Shown piece by piece: positions 19,359 to 28,138 of a DNA stretch of 64,000 nucleotides. How positions within the stretch are numbered: the first letter of the stretch is position 1; each line of letters opens with the position of its first letter. Under the pieces are notes generated by a model. That model was not told where the DNA came from. It made no database searches and saw nothing but the letters and a program-made list of their open reading frames with translations. Origin of the DNA: Pseudomonas abietaniphila (GTDB lineage: Bacteria; Pseudomonadota; Gammaproteobacteria; Pseudomonadales; Pseudomonadaceae). The stretch is from positions 4,960,001 through 5,024,000 of the forward strand of contig NZ_CP155619.1 of assembly GCF_039697315.1 (NCBI RefSeq). The letters are read 5' to 3'. The position numbers were made by a program, and so were the translations under genes.

Positions 19359-19733
19359 TCGAGGTCTCCATCTGAAATGCGATTCTTTGTGGGAGCGAAT
19401 TCATTCGCGAGAGGCCGGGAAATTCGACACAAAAACTGGTTGGCTGTCAGATTGCATCGCGAATGAATTCGCTCCCACAAAAGACCTCATCGCCCCGAAC
19501 AACGCCTCCCATAACAACAAGGTGCAAGCATGACCACGACACGAATGATCGAGGTCTCCATTTGAAATGCGATTCTTTGTGGGAGCGAATTCATTCGCGA
19601 GAGGCCGGGAAATACGACACAAAAACTGGTTGGCTGTCAGATTGCATCGCGAATGAATTCGCTCCCACAGAAGACCTCATCGCCCCGAACACCGCCTCCA
19701 ATAACAACAAGGTGCAAGCATGACCACGACACG
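19354..19733. repeat. 190-bp tandem duplication between iolA and iolD
   Basis: Unit 1 is 19354-19543 and unit 2 is 19544-19733. The copies differ at only about five positions. Each unit carries a tail of iolA sequence, a GTGGGAGCGAATTCATTCGCGA-type REPIN (19388-19479 and 19578-19669), an AAGGTG ribosome binding site and the start codon ATGACCACGACACG of iolD. Only the second ATG (19720) leads into iolD. The first (19530) opens an 11-codon frame ending at 19565. Confidence 0.95.
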
Positions 19734-21651
19734 GTTGACCATGGCTCAGGCCCTGGTGAAGTTTCTCGATAATCAGTACGTCGAAGTGGACGGCGTGCAG
19801 AGCAAGTTTGTTGCCGGTGTGTTTACCATTTTTGGCCACGGCAACGTGCTGGGCCTGGGTCAGGCGCTGGAACAGGACAGCGGCGAGCTGATCGTGCATC
19901 AGGGACGCAACGAACAAGGCATGTGCCACGCGGCGATGGGGTTCGCCAAGCAGCACCTGCGCCGCAAGATCTACGCGTGCACCTCGTCGGTCGGACCCGG
20001 TGCCGCCAACATGATCACCGCGGCGGCAACTGCGTCGGCCAACCGCATTCCGCTGCTGTTGCTGCCCGGTGATGTGTACGCCAGCCGTCAGCCTGACCCG
20101 GTGTTGCAACAGATAGAACAATTCCACGACCTCAGCATCAGCACCAACGATGCGTTCAAGGCCGTGAGCAAATACTGGGACCGGATCAACCGGCCCGAGC
20201 AATTGATGAGCGCCGCGCTCAACGCCATGCGCGTGCTGACTGACCCCGCCGAAACCGGCGCCGTGACCCTGGCACTGCCGCAAGACGTGCAGGGTGAGGC
20301 CTACGACTATCCCGATACCTTCCTGCAGAAACGCGTGCACCGTATTGATCGCCGCCCGCCGACCCAGGCCATGCTCAAGGACGCGTTGGCGCTGCTCAAA
20401 GGCAAGCGCAAGCCGTTGCTGATTTGCGGCGGAGGGGTGCGGTATTCCGGCGCGGCAGCCGAACTTCAGGCATTCGCCGAGCAGTTCGACATTCCGTTCA
20501 CAGAGACTCAGGCGGGCAAGAGCGCGATTGTCTCGGCTCACCCCCTGAACATGGGCGGCATCGGCGAAACCGGGTCGCTGGCGGCCAACACGCTGGCACG
20601 CAAGGCGGATCTGATCATCGGCGTCGGGACGCGTTACAGCGACTTCACCACCGGCTCGAAATCGCTGTTCCAGAACCCCGACGTGCAGTTTCTCAACCTC
20701 AACGTTGGCGCGTTCGATGTGCAGAAACTCGACGGCGTCCAGGTGCTCGCCGACGCACAACTCGCATTGCAGTCGTTGAGCGATGCGCTGGGTGACTACA
20801 AGGCCGGCTGGGGTGACGCGCCGAAGCAGGCGAGGGCAGCGCTGGATGCCGAGGTGGATCGTCTGTACGCCGTGGAATACCAGACTCAGGATTTCGAACC
20901 CGAGGTCAGCGGACACCTCGACCCACAGGTGCTGCGCGACTTCATCGAAATGACCGGTTCGTGCCTGACCCAGAGCCGCGTCCTGGGCCTGCTCAATCAG
21001 CAACTGCCTGGCGATGCTGTGATCGTGGCGGCGGCGGGCAGTCTGCCCGGCGATCTGCAACGGGCGTGGCGCAGTACCAGCGTCGACAGTTATCACGTCG
21101 AATACGGCTATTCCTGCATGGGCTACGAGGTGAATGCGGCCCTCGGCGCGAAGATGGCCGCGCCCGAGCGCGAAGTCTACGCACTGGTCGGCGATGGCTC
21201 CTACATGATGCTGCACTCGGAGCTGGCGACCTCGATTCAGGAGCGGCGCAAGATCAACGTGGTGCTGCTGGACAACATGGCATTCGGTTGCATCAACAAC
21301 CTGCAGATGGGCAACGGCATGGGCAGCTTCGGCACCGAGTTCCGCTTCCGCAATCCCGAGAGCGGGTTGCTCGATGGCGACTTCGTGCCGGTGGATTTCG
21401 CCATGAGCGCCGCCGCGTATGGCTGCAAGACCTACACGGTGAAAACCGTCGCAGAACTAGAGGCCGCGTTGATCGATGCGCGCAGGCAGACGGTGTCCAC
21501 GCTGATCGACATCAAGGTCCTGCCCAAGACCATGATTCACGGCTACCTGTCGTGGTGGCGGGTGGGCGTGGCCGAAGTGTCGACGACGGGGGCCACCGCA
21601 GAGGCCTATGAACGGCAAAAAGCGATGCTGGCCAAGGCCCGTCAATATTGA
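19720..21651 (+). CDS. iolD: 3D-(3,5/4)-trihydroxycyclohexane-1,2-dione acylhydrolase
   Basis: ThDP-dependent enzyme of 643 residues that opens the inositol ring, giving 5-deoxy-glucuronate. It has the three domains of the acetolactate-synthase fold: an N-terminal ThDP-binding part with the catalytic glutamate region ([16 protein letters not shown]), a central domain, and a C-terminal ThDP domain with [15 protein letters not shown] followed by NMAFGCINN. The start codon at 19720 lies in the second unit of the tandem duplication and has AAGGTG seven bases upstream. Confidence 0.95.
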   Translation: MTTTRLTMAQALVKFLDNQYVEVDGVQSKFVAGVFTIFGHGNVLGLGQALEQDSGELIVHQGRNEQGMCHAAMGFAKQHLRRKIYACTSSVGPGAANMITAAATASANRIPLLLLPGDVYASRQPDPVLQQIEQFHDLSISTNDAFKAVSKYWDRINRPEQLMSAALNAMRVLTDPAETGAVTLALPQDVQGEAYDYPDTFLQKRVHRIDRRPPTQAMLKDALALLKGKRKPLLICGGGVRYSGAAAELQAFAEQFDIPFTETQAGKSAIVSAHPLNMGGIGETGSLAANTLARKADLIIGVGTRYSDFTTGSKSLFQNPDVQFLNLNVGAFDVQKLDGVQVLADAQLALQSLSDALGDYKAGWGDAPKQARAALDAEVDRLYAVEYQTQDFEPEVSGHLDPQVLRDFIEMTGSCLTQSRVLGLLNQQLPGDAVIVAAAGSLPGDLQRAWRSTSVDSYHVEYGYSCMGYEVNAALGAKMAAPEREVYALVGDGSYMMLHSELATSIQERRKINVVLLDNMAFGCINNLQMGNGMGSFGTEFRFRNPESGLLDGDFVPVDFAMSAAAYGCKTYTVKTVAELEAALIDARRQTVSTLIDIKVLPKTMIHGYLSWWRVGVAEVSTTGATAEAYERQKAMLAKARQY

Positions 21652-21664
21652 ATCAAGCAACCCC

Positions 21665-21814
21665 TGTAGGAGCGTGGCTTGTCTCGCGATCTGCCCGGGT
21701 TTGCGTCCGGGCGCATCGGCAGTAAATCCGTCTAGCGCGGTGTGTCAGGTTTATTCGGGTTGCAGGTTTCACGACCGGTTCCCGGCCGATCGCGGGACAA
21801 GCCACGCTCCTACA
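21665..21814. repeat. REPIN-like palindrome, GTAGGAGCGTGGCTTG family
   Basis: Paired REP units fill the gap between iolD and the next dehydrogenase gene, ending about 19 bp before its start codon. Any iol transcript reading through would carry this structure immediately upstream of the ribosome binding site. Confidence 0.88.
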
Positions 21815-21832
21815 GGAAACGGAGAACACATT

Positions 21833-22852
21833 ATGAAAATCGGACTCATCGGCTACGGCAAAGGCGGGCGCTTCTTTCATGCGCCGCTGCTCGCCAGTAT
21901 GCCCGGCGCGACCTTTGCCGGTGTGGTGACGCGCTCGCCCGAGCGTCGCCTGGATCTGAGCAAGGATTACCCCAAGGTGCCGGCCTTCGACAGCCTGGCC
22001 GACATGGTGGCGGCAGGCGTCGATGCGGTGGTGATCTCCACACCCTTGGCCTCACGGCGTGCATTGATCCTGGAGGCGATCGAACTCGGGGTGCCTGTGG
22101 TCAGCGACAAACCCTTCGCGCCCGACGCCAAACAGGCGCAGGAACTGGTGGACGCCGCCGAACGCCGGGGCGTGTTGTTGGGCGTGTACCAGAACCGTCG
22201 CTGGGATTCGGATTTCCTCACGCTGCGCAAGTTGATCGATCAAGGCGTATTGGGTGACATCCGACGCTTTGAATCCCGCGTCGAGCGTTATTCGCCTTCG
22301 TCAGTGGGCAAGGAAAGCGGCGGCGGGATTTTGCGCGATCTGGGCAGTCACCTGGTGGACCAGGCACTGCAACTGTTCGGGCCGGTCAAGCGGGTGTACG
22401 CCGAACTCGAGTTCGCAACGCCGGAACAACAGGTCGATCACGGCTTCTTCGTTTCACTCATTCATGCCAACGGCGTGACGTCGCACCTGTGGGGCAACTG
22501 CCTGCAAAACGCTCAAGGTCCGCGCTTTCGGGTCAATGGTTCACAAGGCTGCTATACCGTTGATGGCCTGGACGGACAGGAAGCGGCGGCGCTGGCAGGG
22601 CTTTCCCCCAAATCCGAAGGCGAACGCTGGGGCGTCGAGGAGCATCGTCGCTGGGGCTGGTTCGAGCAGGGCGAACATCGCGAACGCGTGCCTTCCGAGC
22701 GCGGCAGTTGGCCAGAATTCTACCGTCAGCTGCAGGACGCCGTGATGAATCAAGGGCGTAATCCGGTGGACGCGCGGGATGCCGTGGCGTCGGCGACAGT
22801 GCTGGATGCCGCCAGGGTCAGCGCGCTGGAAGGGCGGGTGGTGGCGCTGTAA
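21833..22852 (+). CDS. Gfo/Idh/MocA oxidoreductase, scyllo-inositol-dehydrogenase (IolW/YdgJ)-like
   Basis: NAD(P)-dependent oxidoreductase of 339 residues. The Rossmann motif is at the N-terminus (IGLIGYGKGGRFFHAPLL) and the EKP-type catalytic motif appears as SDKPFAPD near residue 95. The FHAPLL and YQNRRWDSDFLTLRKLI segments resemble the IolW/YdgJ (NADP-dependent scyllo-inositol dehydrogenase) branch more than the classical IolG. GGAG precedes the ATG. Position at the end of the iol operon supports inositol or inosose oxidoreduction. The exact isomer used is uncertain, and annotation as IolG should be treated with caution. Confidence 0.82.
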   Translation: MKIGLIGYGKGGRFFHAPLLASMPGATFAGVVTRSPERRLDLSKDYPKVPAFDSLADMVAAGVDAVVISTPLASRRALILEAIELGVPVVSDKPFAPDAKQAQELVDAAERRGVLLGVYQNRRWDSDFLTLRKLIDQGVLGDIRRFESRVERYSPSSVGKESGGGILRDLGSHLVDQALQLFGPVKRVYAELEFATPEQQVDHGFFVSLIHANGVTSHLWGNCLQNAQGPRFRVNGSQGCYTVDGLDGQEAAALAGLSPKSEGERWGVEEHRRWGWFEQGEHRERVPSERGSWPEFYRQLQDAVMNQGRNPVDARDAVASATVLDAARVSALEGRVVAL

Positions 22853-22872
22853 CGGTCACCAAGGGTTCAAAT

Positions 22873-22961
22873 TGTGGGAGCGAATTCATTCGCGGTGCAA
22901 TGTGTCAGGCGACAGAGATGTGTTGAATGTGCGTGCCTCTCGCGAATGAATCCGCTCCCAC
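22873..22961. repeat. REPIN-like palindrome, GTGGGAGCGAATTCATTCGCG family
   Basis: Two inverted units (GTGGGAGCGAATTCATTCGCG and CGCGAATGAATCCGCTCCCAC) with about 45 bp between. It follows the iol dehydrogenase gene and is the same family as the copies in the iolA-iolD duplication. Confidence 0.88.
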
Positions 22962-23014
22962 GGTAGGCGTGCATCAACCGTTTTCCGCAAGATTGCATGC
23001 AACGAAAATCAAAA

Positions 23015-23057
23015 TAGAAATAAATTCTAAAACAGGTTGAAACAGAAATTATTTTCC
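23015..23057. promoter_or_regulatory. Two palindromic boxes upstream of the inositol transporter, likely IolR operators
   Basis: TAGAAATAAATTCTA at 23015-23029 and AGAAATTATTTTCC at about 23044-23057 are GAA(A)...TTC palindromes with centres about 28 bp apart. They match the box in front of iolC and lie where an operator or promoter of the transport operon would be. The regulator assignment is inference. Confidence 0.5.
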
Positions 23058-23174
23058 AATAGAGTCATTTTCAGGTTGCCGACTATCGACGTCTGAACCT
23101 GCTGTCGGATGCTTCCGACGCCAGGCCGCACGTACGAACCAAAAACAAGAAAGCCAAAAAGACAGGTACCGTCG

Positions 23175-23429
23175 ATGAACATTTTCAAACATGCCGCCAA
23201 GGCTTGCCGTTCAGTGTCCAGCGCTCTTCTCGTTGCTCCTCGCGTCGTCTCGTACGCGAAATCCTCTGCTGTTCCTGCCCTCGAACGAACCCTCGAAACC
23301 ATTGCCCGCGTCCTGTGTGTGGAAAGCCACGGGGTGATGGTCTGTGGCGCCTCGGCAGCGTCGGTTGCGCACTTCACGAACCCGCACTTCTCGGATCAAA
23401 GCTCCGCACCCAATCAAGCTCCCCATTAA
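23175..23429 (+). CDS. Possible small protein ahead of the ABC transporter
   Basis: A frame of 84 codons begins with MNIFKHAAKACRSVSSALLVAPRV and ends 72 bp before the periplasmic binding protein gene. It has a weak N-terminal hydrophobic stretch and no recognised domain, and no strong ribosome binding site precedes it. It may be a transcribed leader rather than a gene. I include it because the 22853-23501 gap contains no other coding candidate. Confidence 0.25.
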   Translation: MNIFKHAAKACRSVSSALLVAPRVVSYAKSSAVPALERTLETIARVLCVESHGVMVCGASAASVAHFTNPHFSDQSSAPNQAPH

Positions 23430-23501
23430 AAGCAGCTTTCTGAAGACCAGCAGTCGTTAGCCAATTCACTACAACAACAAGAATTTGGAGAAAGACCGTT
23501 C

Positions 23502-24431
23502 ATGACTACCAAAGCCCGTTTTACCTCTATGGCACTGGCCCTGATGCTCAGCAGTGGCGCCGTCATGGCCGCCGACCTGAAGATTGGTGTCGCCATGTCC
23601 CAGTTCGATGACACCTACCTGACCTACATGCGCGAAGACATGGGCAAGAAGGCCAAGGAAATGGGCGGCGTCGACCTGCAGTTCGTCGATGGGCGCAACG
23701 ACGTGAACAAGCAGCTCGATCAGGTGCAGGAGCTGATCGGCAAGAAAGTCGACGCGCTGATCGTCAACCCGGTCGACACCGCCGCCACAGGGCGCATCAC
23801 CAAGGCCGCCACTGACGCCGGGATTCCGCTGGTCTACGTCAATCGCCGTCCTGATGATCCGAAATTGCCCGCCGGCGTTGCCTCCGTGACCTCGGACGAC
23901 AAGGAAGCCGGTCGTCTGCAGATGCAATACATCGCCGACAAACTGAAAGGCAAAGGCACCGTGGTGATCCTGCTGGGCGAACTGTCGAACAACTCGACTC
24001 GGGACCGTACCGAAGGCGTGAAGGAAGTCCTGAAAAAATACCCTGACATCAAGATTGCCGAGGAACAGGAAGGTGCATGGGGACGCCAGAAAGGCATGGA
24101 CATCACCAACAACTGGCTGACCCAGGGGCGTGATTTCAGTGCGGTGCTTTCCAACAACGATGAAATGGCCATTGGCGCGTCCATGGCCCTGAAGCAGGCG
24201 GGCAAAAAGCAGGGCGACGTGCTCGTCGCCGGTGTCGACGGTACGCCTGACGGTCTGAACGCAGTGAAAAAGGGGGATCTGACCGTCTCGGTGTTCCAGG
24301 ACGCCAAAGGCCAGGGCGAAGGCTCCATCGACGCGGCCGTGAAGCTGGCGAAGAAGGAAGCCCTGCCGCAACAGGCCATCGTGATTCCGTTCAAGCTGAT
24401 CACGCCGGAAAACGTCAGCACCTTCAAATAA
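23502..24431 (+). CDS. Sugar ABC transporter periplasmic binding protein, probably inositol
   Basis: Periplasmic protein of 309 residues with a signal peptide (MTTKARFTSMALALMLSSGAVMA, cleavage near residue 23) followed by a class I (RbsB/XylF-like) binding fold: LKIGVAMSQFDDTYLTYMR, DALIVNPVDTAATG, VYVNRRPDD and VAGVDGTPDGLNAV. It heads the three-gene ABC operon next to iol catabolic genes, so myo-inositol is the probable ligand. Related sequences bind ribose or other pentoses, so specificity is inferred from context. Confidence 0.88.
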   Translation: MTTKARFTSMALALMLSSGAVMAADLKIGVAMSQFDDTYLTYMREDMGKKAKEMGGVDLQFVDGRNDVNKQLDQVQELIGKKVDALIVNPVDTAATGRITKAATDAGIPLVYVNRRPDDPKLPAGVASVTSDDKEAGRLQMQYIADKLKGKGTVVILLGELSNNSTRDRTEGVKEVLKKYPDIKIAEEQEGAWGRQKGMDITNNWLTQGRDFSAVLSNNDEMAIGASMALKQAGKKQGDVLVAGVDGTPDGLNAVKKGDLTVSVFQDAKGQGEGSIDAAVKLAKKEALPQQAIVIPFKLITPENVSTFK

Positions 24432-24515
24432 CGTTCACAACACAACAACTGACACGACGCAGAGAGCGGCATGGCCGCACCTCTGTTACCGATGTCACTT
24501 GAGGAGCCTGTGACC

Positions 24516-26072
24516 ATGTTCGCTTCCGCTACTGCTTCGACCGACGCAACGATCGATCTCGCTGCAACCACCGCCGAGCATCCCTATCTGCTGGAAATCA
24601 CCAACATCAGCAAAGGTTTTCCTGGCGTGGTGGCGCTGGACAACGTCGAACTGCGCGTGCGGCCGGGCAGCGTGCTGGCCTTGATGGGTGAAAACGGCGC
24701 GGGCAAGTCCACCCTGATGAAAATCATCGCCGGCATTTACCAGCCCGATACCGGCGAAATTCTGCTGAGGGGCAAGCCGGTGGTGTTCGACACGCCGCTG
24801 GCGGCGCTGAAATCGGGCATCGCGATGATTCACCAGGAACTCAACCTGATGCCGCACATGAGCATCGCCGAGAACATCTGGATCGGTCGCGAGCAGCTCA
24901 ACGGCCTGCATATGGTCGACCACCGCGCCATGCATCGCTGCACCGCCGAACTGCTGGAGCGCCTGCGCATCAACCTCGACCCCGAGGAGCAGGTGGGCAA
25001 CTTGAGCATCGCCGAACGGCAGATGGTCGAGATTGCCAAGGCCGTGTCCTACGACTCTGACGTGTTGATCATGGACGAGCCAACATCGGCCATCACCGAA
25101 ACGGAAGTGGCGCACCTGTTTTCGATCATTGCCGACCTGCGTGCCCAAGGTAAGGGCATCATCTACATCACCCACAAAATGAACGAAGTGTTTGCCATCG
25201 CCGACGAAGTCGCGGTGTTTCGCGACGGCGCTTACATCGGCTTGCAACGCGCCGACAGCATGGACGGCGACAGCCTGATCTCCATGATGGTGGGGCGTGA
25301 ATTGACCCAGTTGTTCCCGGAGCGGGATACGCCCCTCGGCAAGCTCATGCTGTCGGTGCGCGATTTGTCGCTTGAGGGCGTCTTTGAGGGTGTGTCGTTC
25401 GATCTGCACGCGGGCGAGGTACTGGGTATCGCCGGTCTGATGGGGTCGGGCCGCACCAACGTGGCGGAAACCATTTTTGGCATCACACCCTGCACACGTG
25501 GAGAGATCCACCTGGACGGCGCGCCCATCAAAGTCACCGACCCTCATTTCGCCATCGAGAAGGGGTTTGCGCTGCTCACCGAGGACCGCAAGCTCAGTGG
25601 CCTGTTTCCCTGCCTGTCGGTACTGGAAAACATGGAAATGGCCGTTCTGCCGCATTTCGTCGGCAACGGTTTCGTGCACCAGAAAGCCCTGCGCGCCTTG
25701 TGCGAAGACATGTGCAAGAAGCTGCGGGTCAAGACGCCGTCGCTGGAGCAGTGCATCGACACCTTGTCCGGCGGTAATCAACAGAAAGCCCTGCTCGCGC
25801 GCTGGCTGATGACCAATCCGCGAGTGCTGATTCTCGACGAGCCCACGCGCGGTATCGACGTGGGTGCCAAGGCGGAAATCTATCGGCTGATCTCGCTGCT
25901 CGCCAGTGAAGGCATGGCGGTGATCATGATTTCTTCGGAGCTGCCGGAAGTGCTGGGCATGAGTGATCGGGTCATGGTCATGCACGAAGGCGAAATGATG
26001 GGCACCCTCGACCGCGCCGACGCGACTCAGGAGCGGGTCATGCATCTGGCGTCGGGCAATTCGCTCCATTGA
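24516..26072 (+). CDS. Sugar ABC transporter ATP-binding protein (tandem ABC domains)
   Basis: A protein of 518 residues with two ABC domains, typical of the ribose/galactose/inositol importer class. The first domain has Walker [10 protein letters not shown] and Walker [11 protein letters not shown]. The second has a degenerate Walker A (GLMGSGRT), signature LSGGNQQK and Walker [13 protein letters not shown], as is usual for this class. The ATG at 24516 has GAGGAG upstream; starts at 24471 and 24492 are also in frame but less well placed. It is cotranscribed with the binding protein and permease. Confidence 0.92.
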   Translation: MFASATASTDATIDLAATTAEHPYLLEITNISKGFPGVVALDNVELRVRPGSVLALMGENGAGKSTLMKIIAGIYQPDTGEILLRGKPVVFDTPLAALKSGIAMIHQELNLMPHMSIAENIWIGREQLNGLHMVDHRAMHRCTAELLERLRINLDPEEQVGNLSIAERQMVEIAKAVSYDSDVLIMDEPTSAITETEVAHLFSIIADLRAQGKGIIYITHKMNEVFAIADEVAVFRDGAYIGLQRADSMDGDSLISMMVGRELTQLFPERDTPLGKLMLSVRDLSLEGVFEGVSFDLHAGEVLGIAGLMGSGRTNVAETIFGITPCTRGEIHLDGAPIKVTDPHFAIEKGFALLTEDRKLSGLFPCLSVLENMEMAVLPHFVGNGFVHQKALRALCEDMCKKLRVKTPSLEQCIDTLSGGNQQKALLARWLMTNPRVLILDEPTRGIDVGAKAEIYRLISLLASEGMAVIMISSELPEVLGMSDRVMVMHEGEMMGTLDRADATQERVMHLASGNSLH

Positions 26073-26125
26073 TGGGCCGTTTGCCAATGGCCCGCTGCGG
26101 GTCTGAACAAGAATAAGAGGCACGT

Positions 26126-27154
26126 ATGAAGATGAACGCGATACTGGAAAACAAACCTGCTCTGGCACCGACCAAGCACAAGCGCCGCCTGCCCACCGAG
26201 CTGAGCATTTTTCTGGTGCTGATCGGCATCGCCCTGATCTTCGAAGTGTTCGGTTGGGTCGTGCGCGATCAGAGCTTCCTGATGAACTCCCAGCGCCTGG
26301 TGCTGATGATTTTGCAGGTGTCGATCATCGGCATGATCGCGATCGGAGTCACCCAGGTGATCATCACCACCGGGATCGATCTGTCCTCGGGCTCGGTGCT
26401 GGCGCTGACGGCCATGATCGCCGCCAGCCTCGCTCAATCTTCCGACTACACCCGTGCGGTGTTTCCTTCACTGACGGATCTGCCGGTGTGGATACCCGTC
26501 GTTGCCGGGCTCGGGGTGGGTCTGCTGGCCGGTGCGATCAACGGCAGCATCATTGCCATCACCGGCATCCCGCCCTTCATCGCCACGCTGGGCATGATGG
26601 TGTCGGCACGCGGCCTGGCCCGTTTCTACACCGGCGGTCAGCCCGTGAGCATGCTCAACGATTCCTATACCGCCATTGGTCAGGGTGCGATGCCGGTGAT
26701 CATCTTCCTGGTGGTTGCGGTGATCTTCCACGTTGCCCTGCGCTACACCAAATATGGCAAATACACCTACGCCATCGGCGGCAACATGCAGGCGGCGCGG
26801 ACTTCAGGGATCAACGTCAAACGTCATCTGGTGATCGTCTACAGCATCGCGGGCCTGCTGGCCGGGCTGGCTGGCGTCGTGGCGTCGGCGCGTGCGGCCA
26901 CGGGTCAGGCGGGGATGGGCGTGTCCTATGAGCTGGACGCGATCGCTGCGGCAGTGATCGGCGGCACGAGCCTGTCGGGCGGCGTCGGCCGGATCACCGG
27001 CACCGTCATCGGCGCGCTGATTCTCGGGGTCATGGCCAGTGGATTTACCTTCGTGGGGGTCGATGCCTATGTACAAGACATCATCAAAGGGTTGATCATC
27101 GTCGTCGCGGTGGTCATCGACCAGTACCGCAACAAACGCAAGCTCAAGCGCTGA
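26126..27154 (+). CDS. Sugar ABC transporter permease
   Basis: Inner-membrane permease of 342 residues with about eight to ten helices, of the RbsC-type family. The ITTGIDLSSGSVLALTAM segment, GIPPFIATLGMM and AIGGNMQAARTSGINV are the usual landmarks. It is the last gene of the operon and is followed by a strong hairpin terminator. With the preceding genes it would import inositol or a related sugar alcohol. Confidence 0.92.
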   Translation: MKMNAILENKPALAPTKHKRRLPTELSIFLVLIGIALIFEVFGWVVRDQSFLMNSQRLVLMILQVSIIGMIAIGVTQVIITTGIDLSSGSVLALTAMIAASLAQSSDYTRAVFPSLTDLPVWIPVVAGLGVGLLAGAINGSIIAITGIPPFIATLGMMVSARGLARFYTGGQPVSMLNDSYTAIGQGAMPVIIFLVVAVIFHVALRYTKYGKYTYAIGGNMQAARTSGINVKRHLVIVYSIAGLLAGLAGVVASARAATGQAGMGVSYELDAIAAAVIGGTSLSGGVGRITGTVIGALILGVMASGFTFVGVDAYVQDIIKGLIIVVAVVIDQYRNKRKLKR

Positions 27155-27171
27155 GTGTTTGAGGAATATTG

Positions 27172-27205
27172 AAAAAGGGCCTGGTTCAGGCCCTTTTTGT
27201 TTTTA
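27172..27205 (+). terminator. Intrinsic terminator of the inositol transport operon
   Basis: A 12-bp perfect stem (AAAAAGGGCCTG / CAGGCCCTTTTT) with a 3-nt loop, followed by GTTTTT, 18 bp after the permease stop. Confidence 0.92.
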
Positions 27206-27539
27206 GCGAGTTTGAACTGAAGGGGTGGCAGCGGGTCAGAGACCGTCTTCCTGATTCCGGCGAAGCGCTGTCGGGGCTAATGCGATCGCGAGCACCCACA
27301 CCGGATATGTCGCGTCAGACACACGTTCAAACCCCTGTTTCACTCAATGCCACCGGGGATTTGGGGGCTTGTTGAGCGAATCCTGTTCAATTATGTTGCC
27401 GAGTACGAAACCCGGCCTTAGACTGCCGCCCCTCGTAAATTGAGTGCCCGATGGCGCTTGGAGACTACGGCGCTTTTTAAACACGGGCCAAGGCGCTCCC
27501 TTGATTCGCCTTAATGCACGTTTTTTTATAGAGAAATCA

Positions 27540-27944
27540 ATGACCAAGGAAAAGTTGCTGGCGATGCCGGCCGATGACTACATGAACGCGGAGCAACACG
27601 CTTTCTTCGTCAAGCTGTTGCAAGACATGAAAGTGGAAATCCACGAGCGCATCGAGCAGAGCCGTATCGCTATCGAAAGCCTGGACACCCCGGCCGATCC
27701 CGCTGACGCTGCTTCCGTCGAAGAAGAGCGTCATTGGCTGGTCAACGTGATCGACCGCGATCAGCGCATGCTTCCGCAGCTGGAAATGGCCCTGACGCGT
27801 ATCGCCGAAGACACCTTTGGCTGGTGCGATGACAGTGGTGAGCCGATCGGTTTGAAGCGTCTGCTGATCAGCCCGACCACCAAGTACTGCATCGAAGCCC
27901 AGGAACGCCACGAACAGATCGACCGCCACCAGCGTCAGGCCTGA
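27540..27944 (+). CDS. dksA2: DksA2-like RNA polymerase-binding regulator lacking a full zinc finger
   Basis: DksA/TraR-family protein of 134 residues. The coiled-coil tip has the acidic DxxDxA pattern (Asp53, Asp56, Ala58) that acts in the RNA polymerase secondary channel. The C-terminal globule keeps only two of the four zinc cysteines: Cys96 with Ser99, and Cys117 with Ala120. This is the pattern of the zinc-independent DksA2 of P. aeruginosa, which substitutes for DksA when zinc is scarce. I see no clear Zur-box palindrome in the 385 bp upstream, which is otherwise empty apart from the preceding operon's terminator. Confidence 0.88.
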   Translation: MTKEKLLAMPADDYMNAEQHAFFVKLLQDMKVEIHERIEQSRIAIESLDTPADPADAASVEEERHWLVNVIDRDQRMLPQLEMALTRIAEDTFGWCDDSGEPIGLKRLLISPTTKYCIEAQERHEQIDRHQRQA

Positions 27945-27966
27945 TTCCAGCCGACGTGATGGCCAA

Positions 27967-28003
27967 GGCCCGACTGCCTGTTTCCAGGCAGTCGGGCTTT
28001 TTG
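27967..28003 (+). terminator. Intrinsic terminator of dksA2
   Basis: Stem CCCGACTGCCTG / CAGGCAGTCGGG with loop TTTC, followed by CTTTTTG, 25 bp after the stop codon. Confidence 0.92.
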
Positions 28004-28138
28004 TCGTTCGCAGTTTGTTGATTGGCCCCGTACTACTTTCTTTTTCAAATCCGACCGAGTACCACCATCGGCTCATAGCGTATGGCCGCTATGTGGCGTC
28101 TAATGCTTGCAAAATAATAAGCAGGTGGGGTCACGGAT

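Noticed and set aside
19530..19565. 11-codon frame MTTTRMIEVSI as a real leader peptide gene
   Set aside because: It is explained as the by-product of the tandem duplication and was not listed as a gene; possible effects are noted under findings.
27206..27539. Zur box or small RNA gene upstream of dksA2
   Set aside because: No GTTATA...TATAAC-type palindrome and no promoter-terminator pair could be supported by eye.
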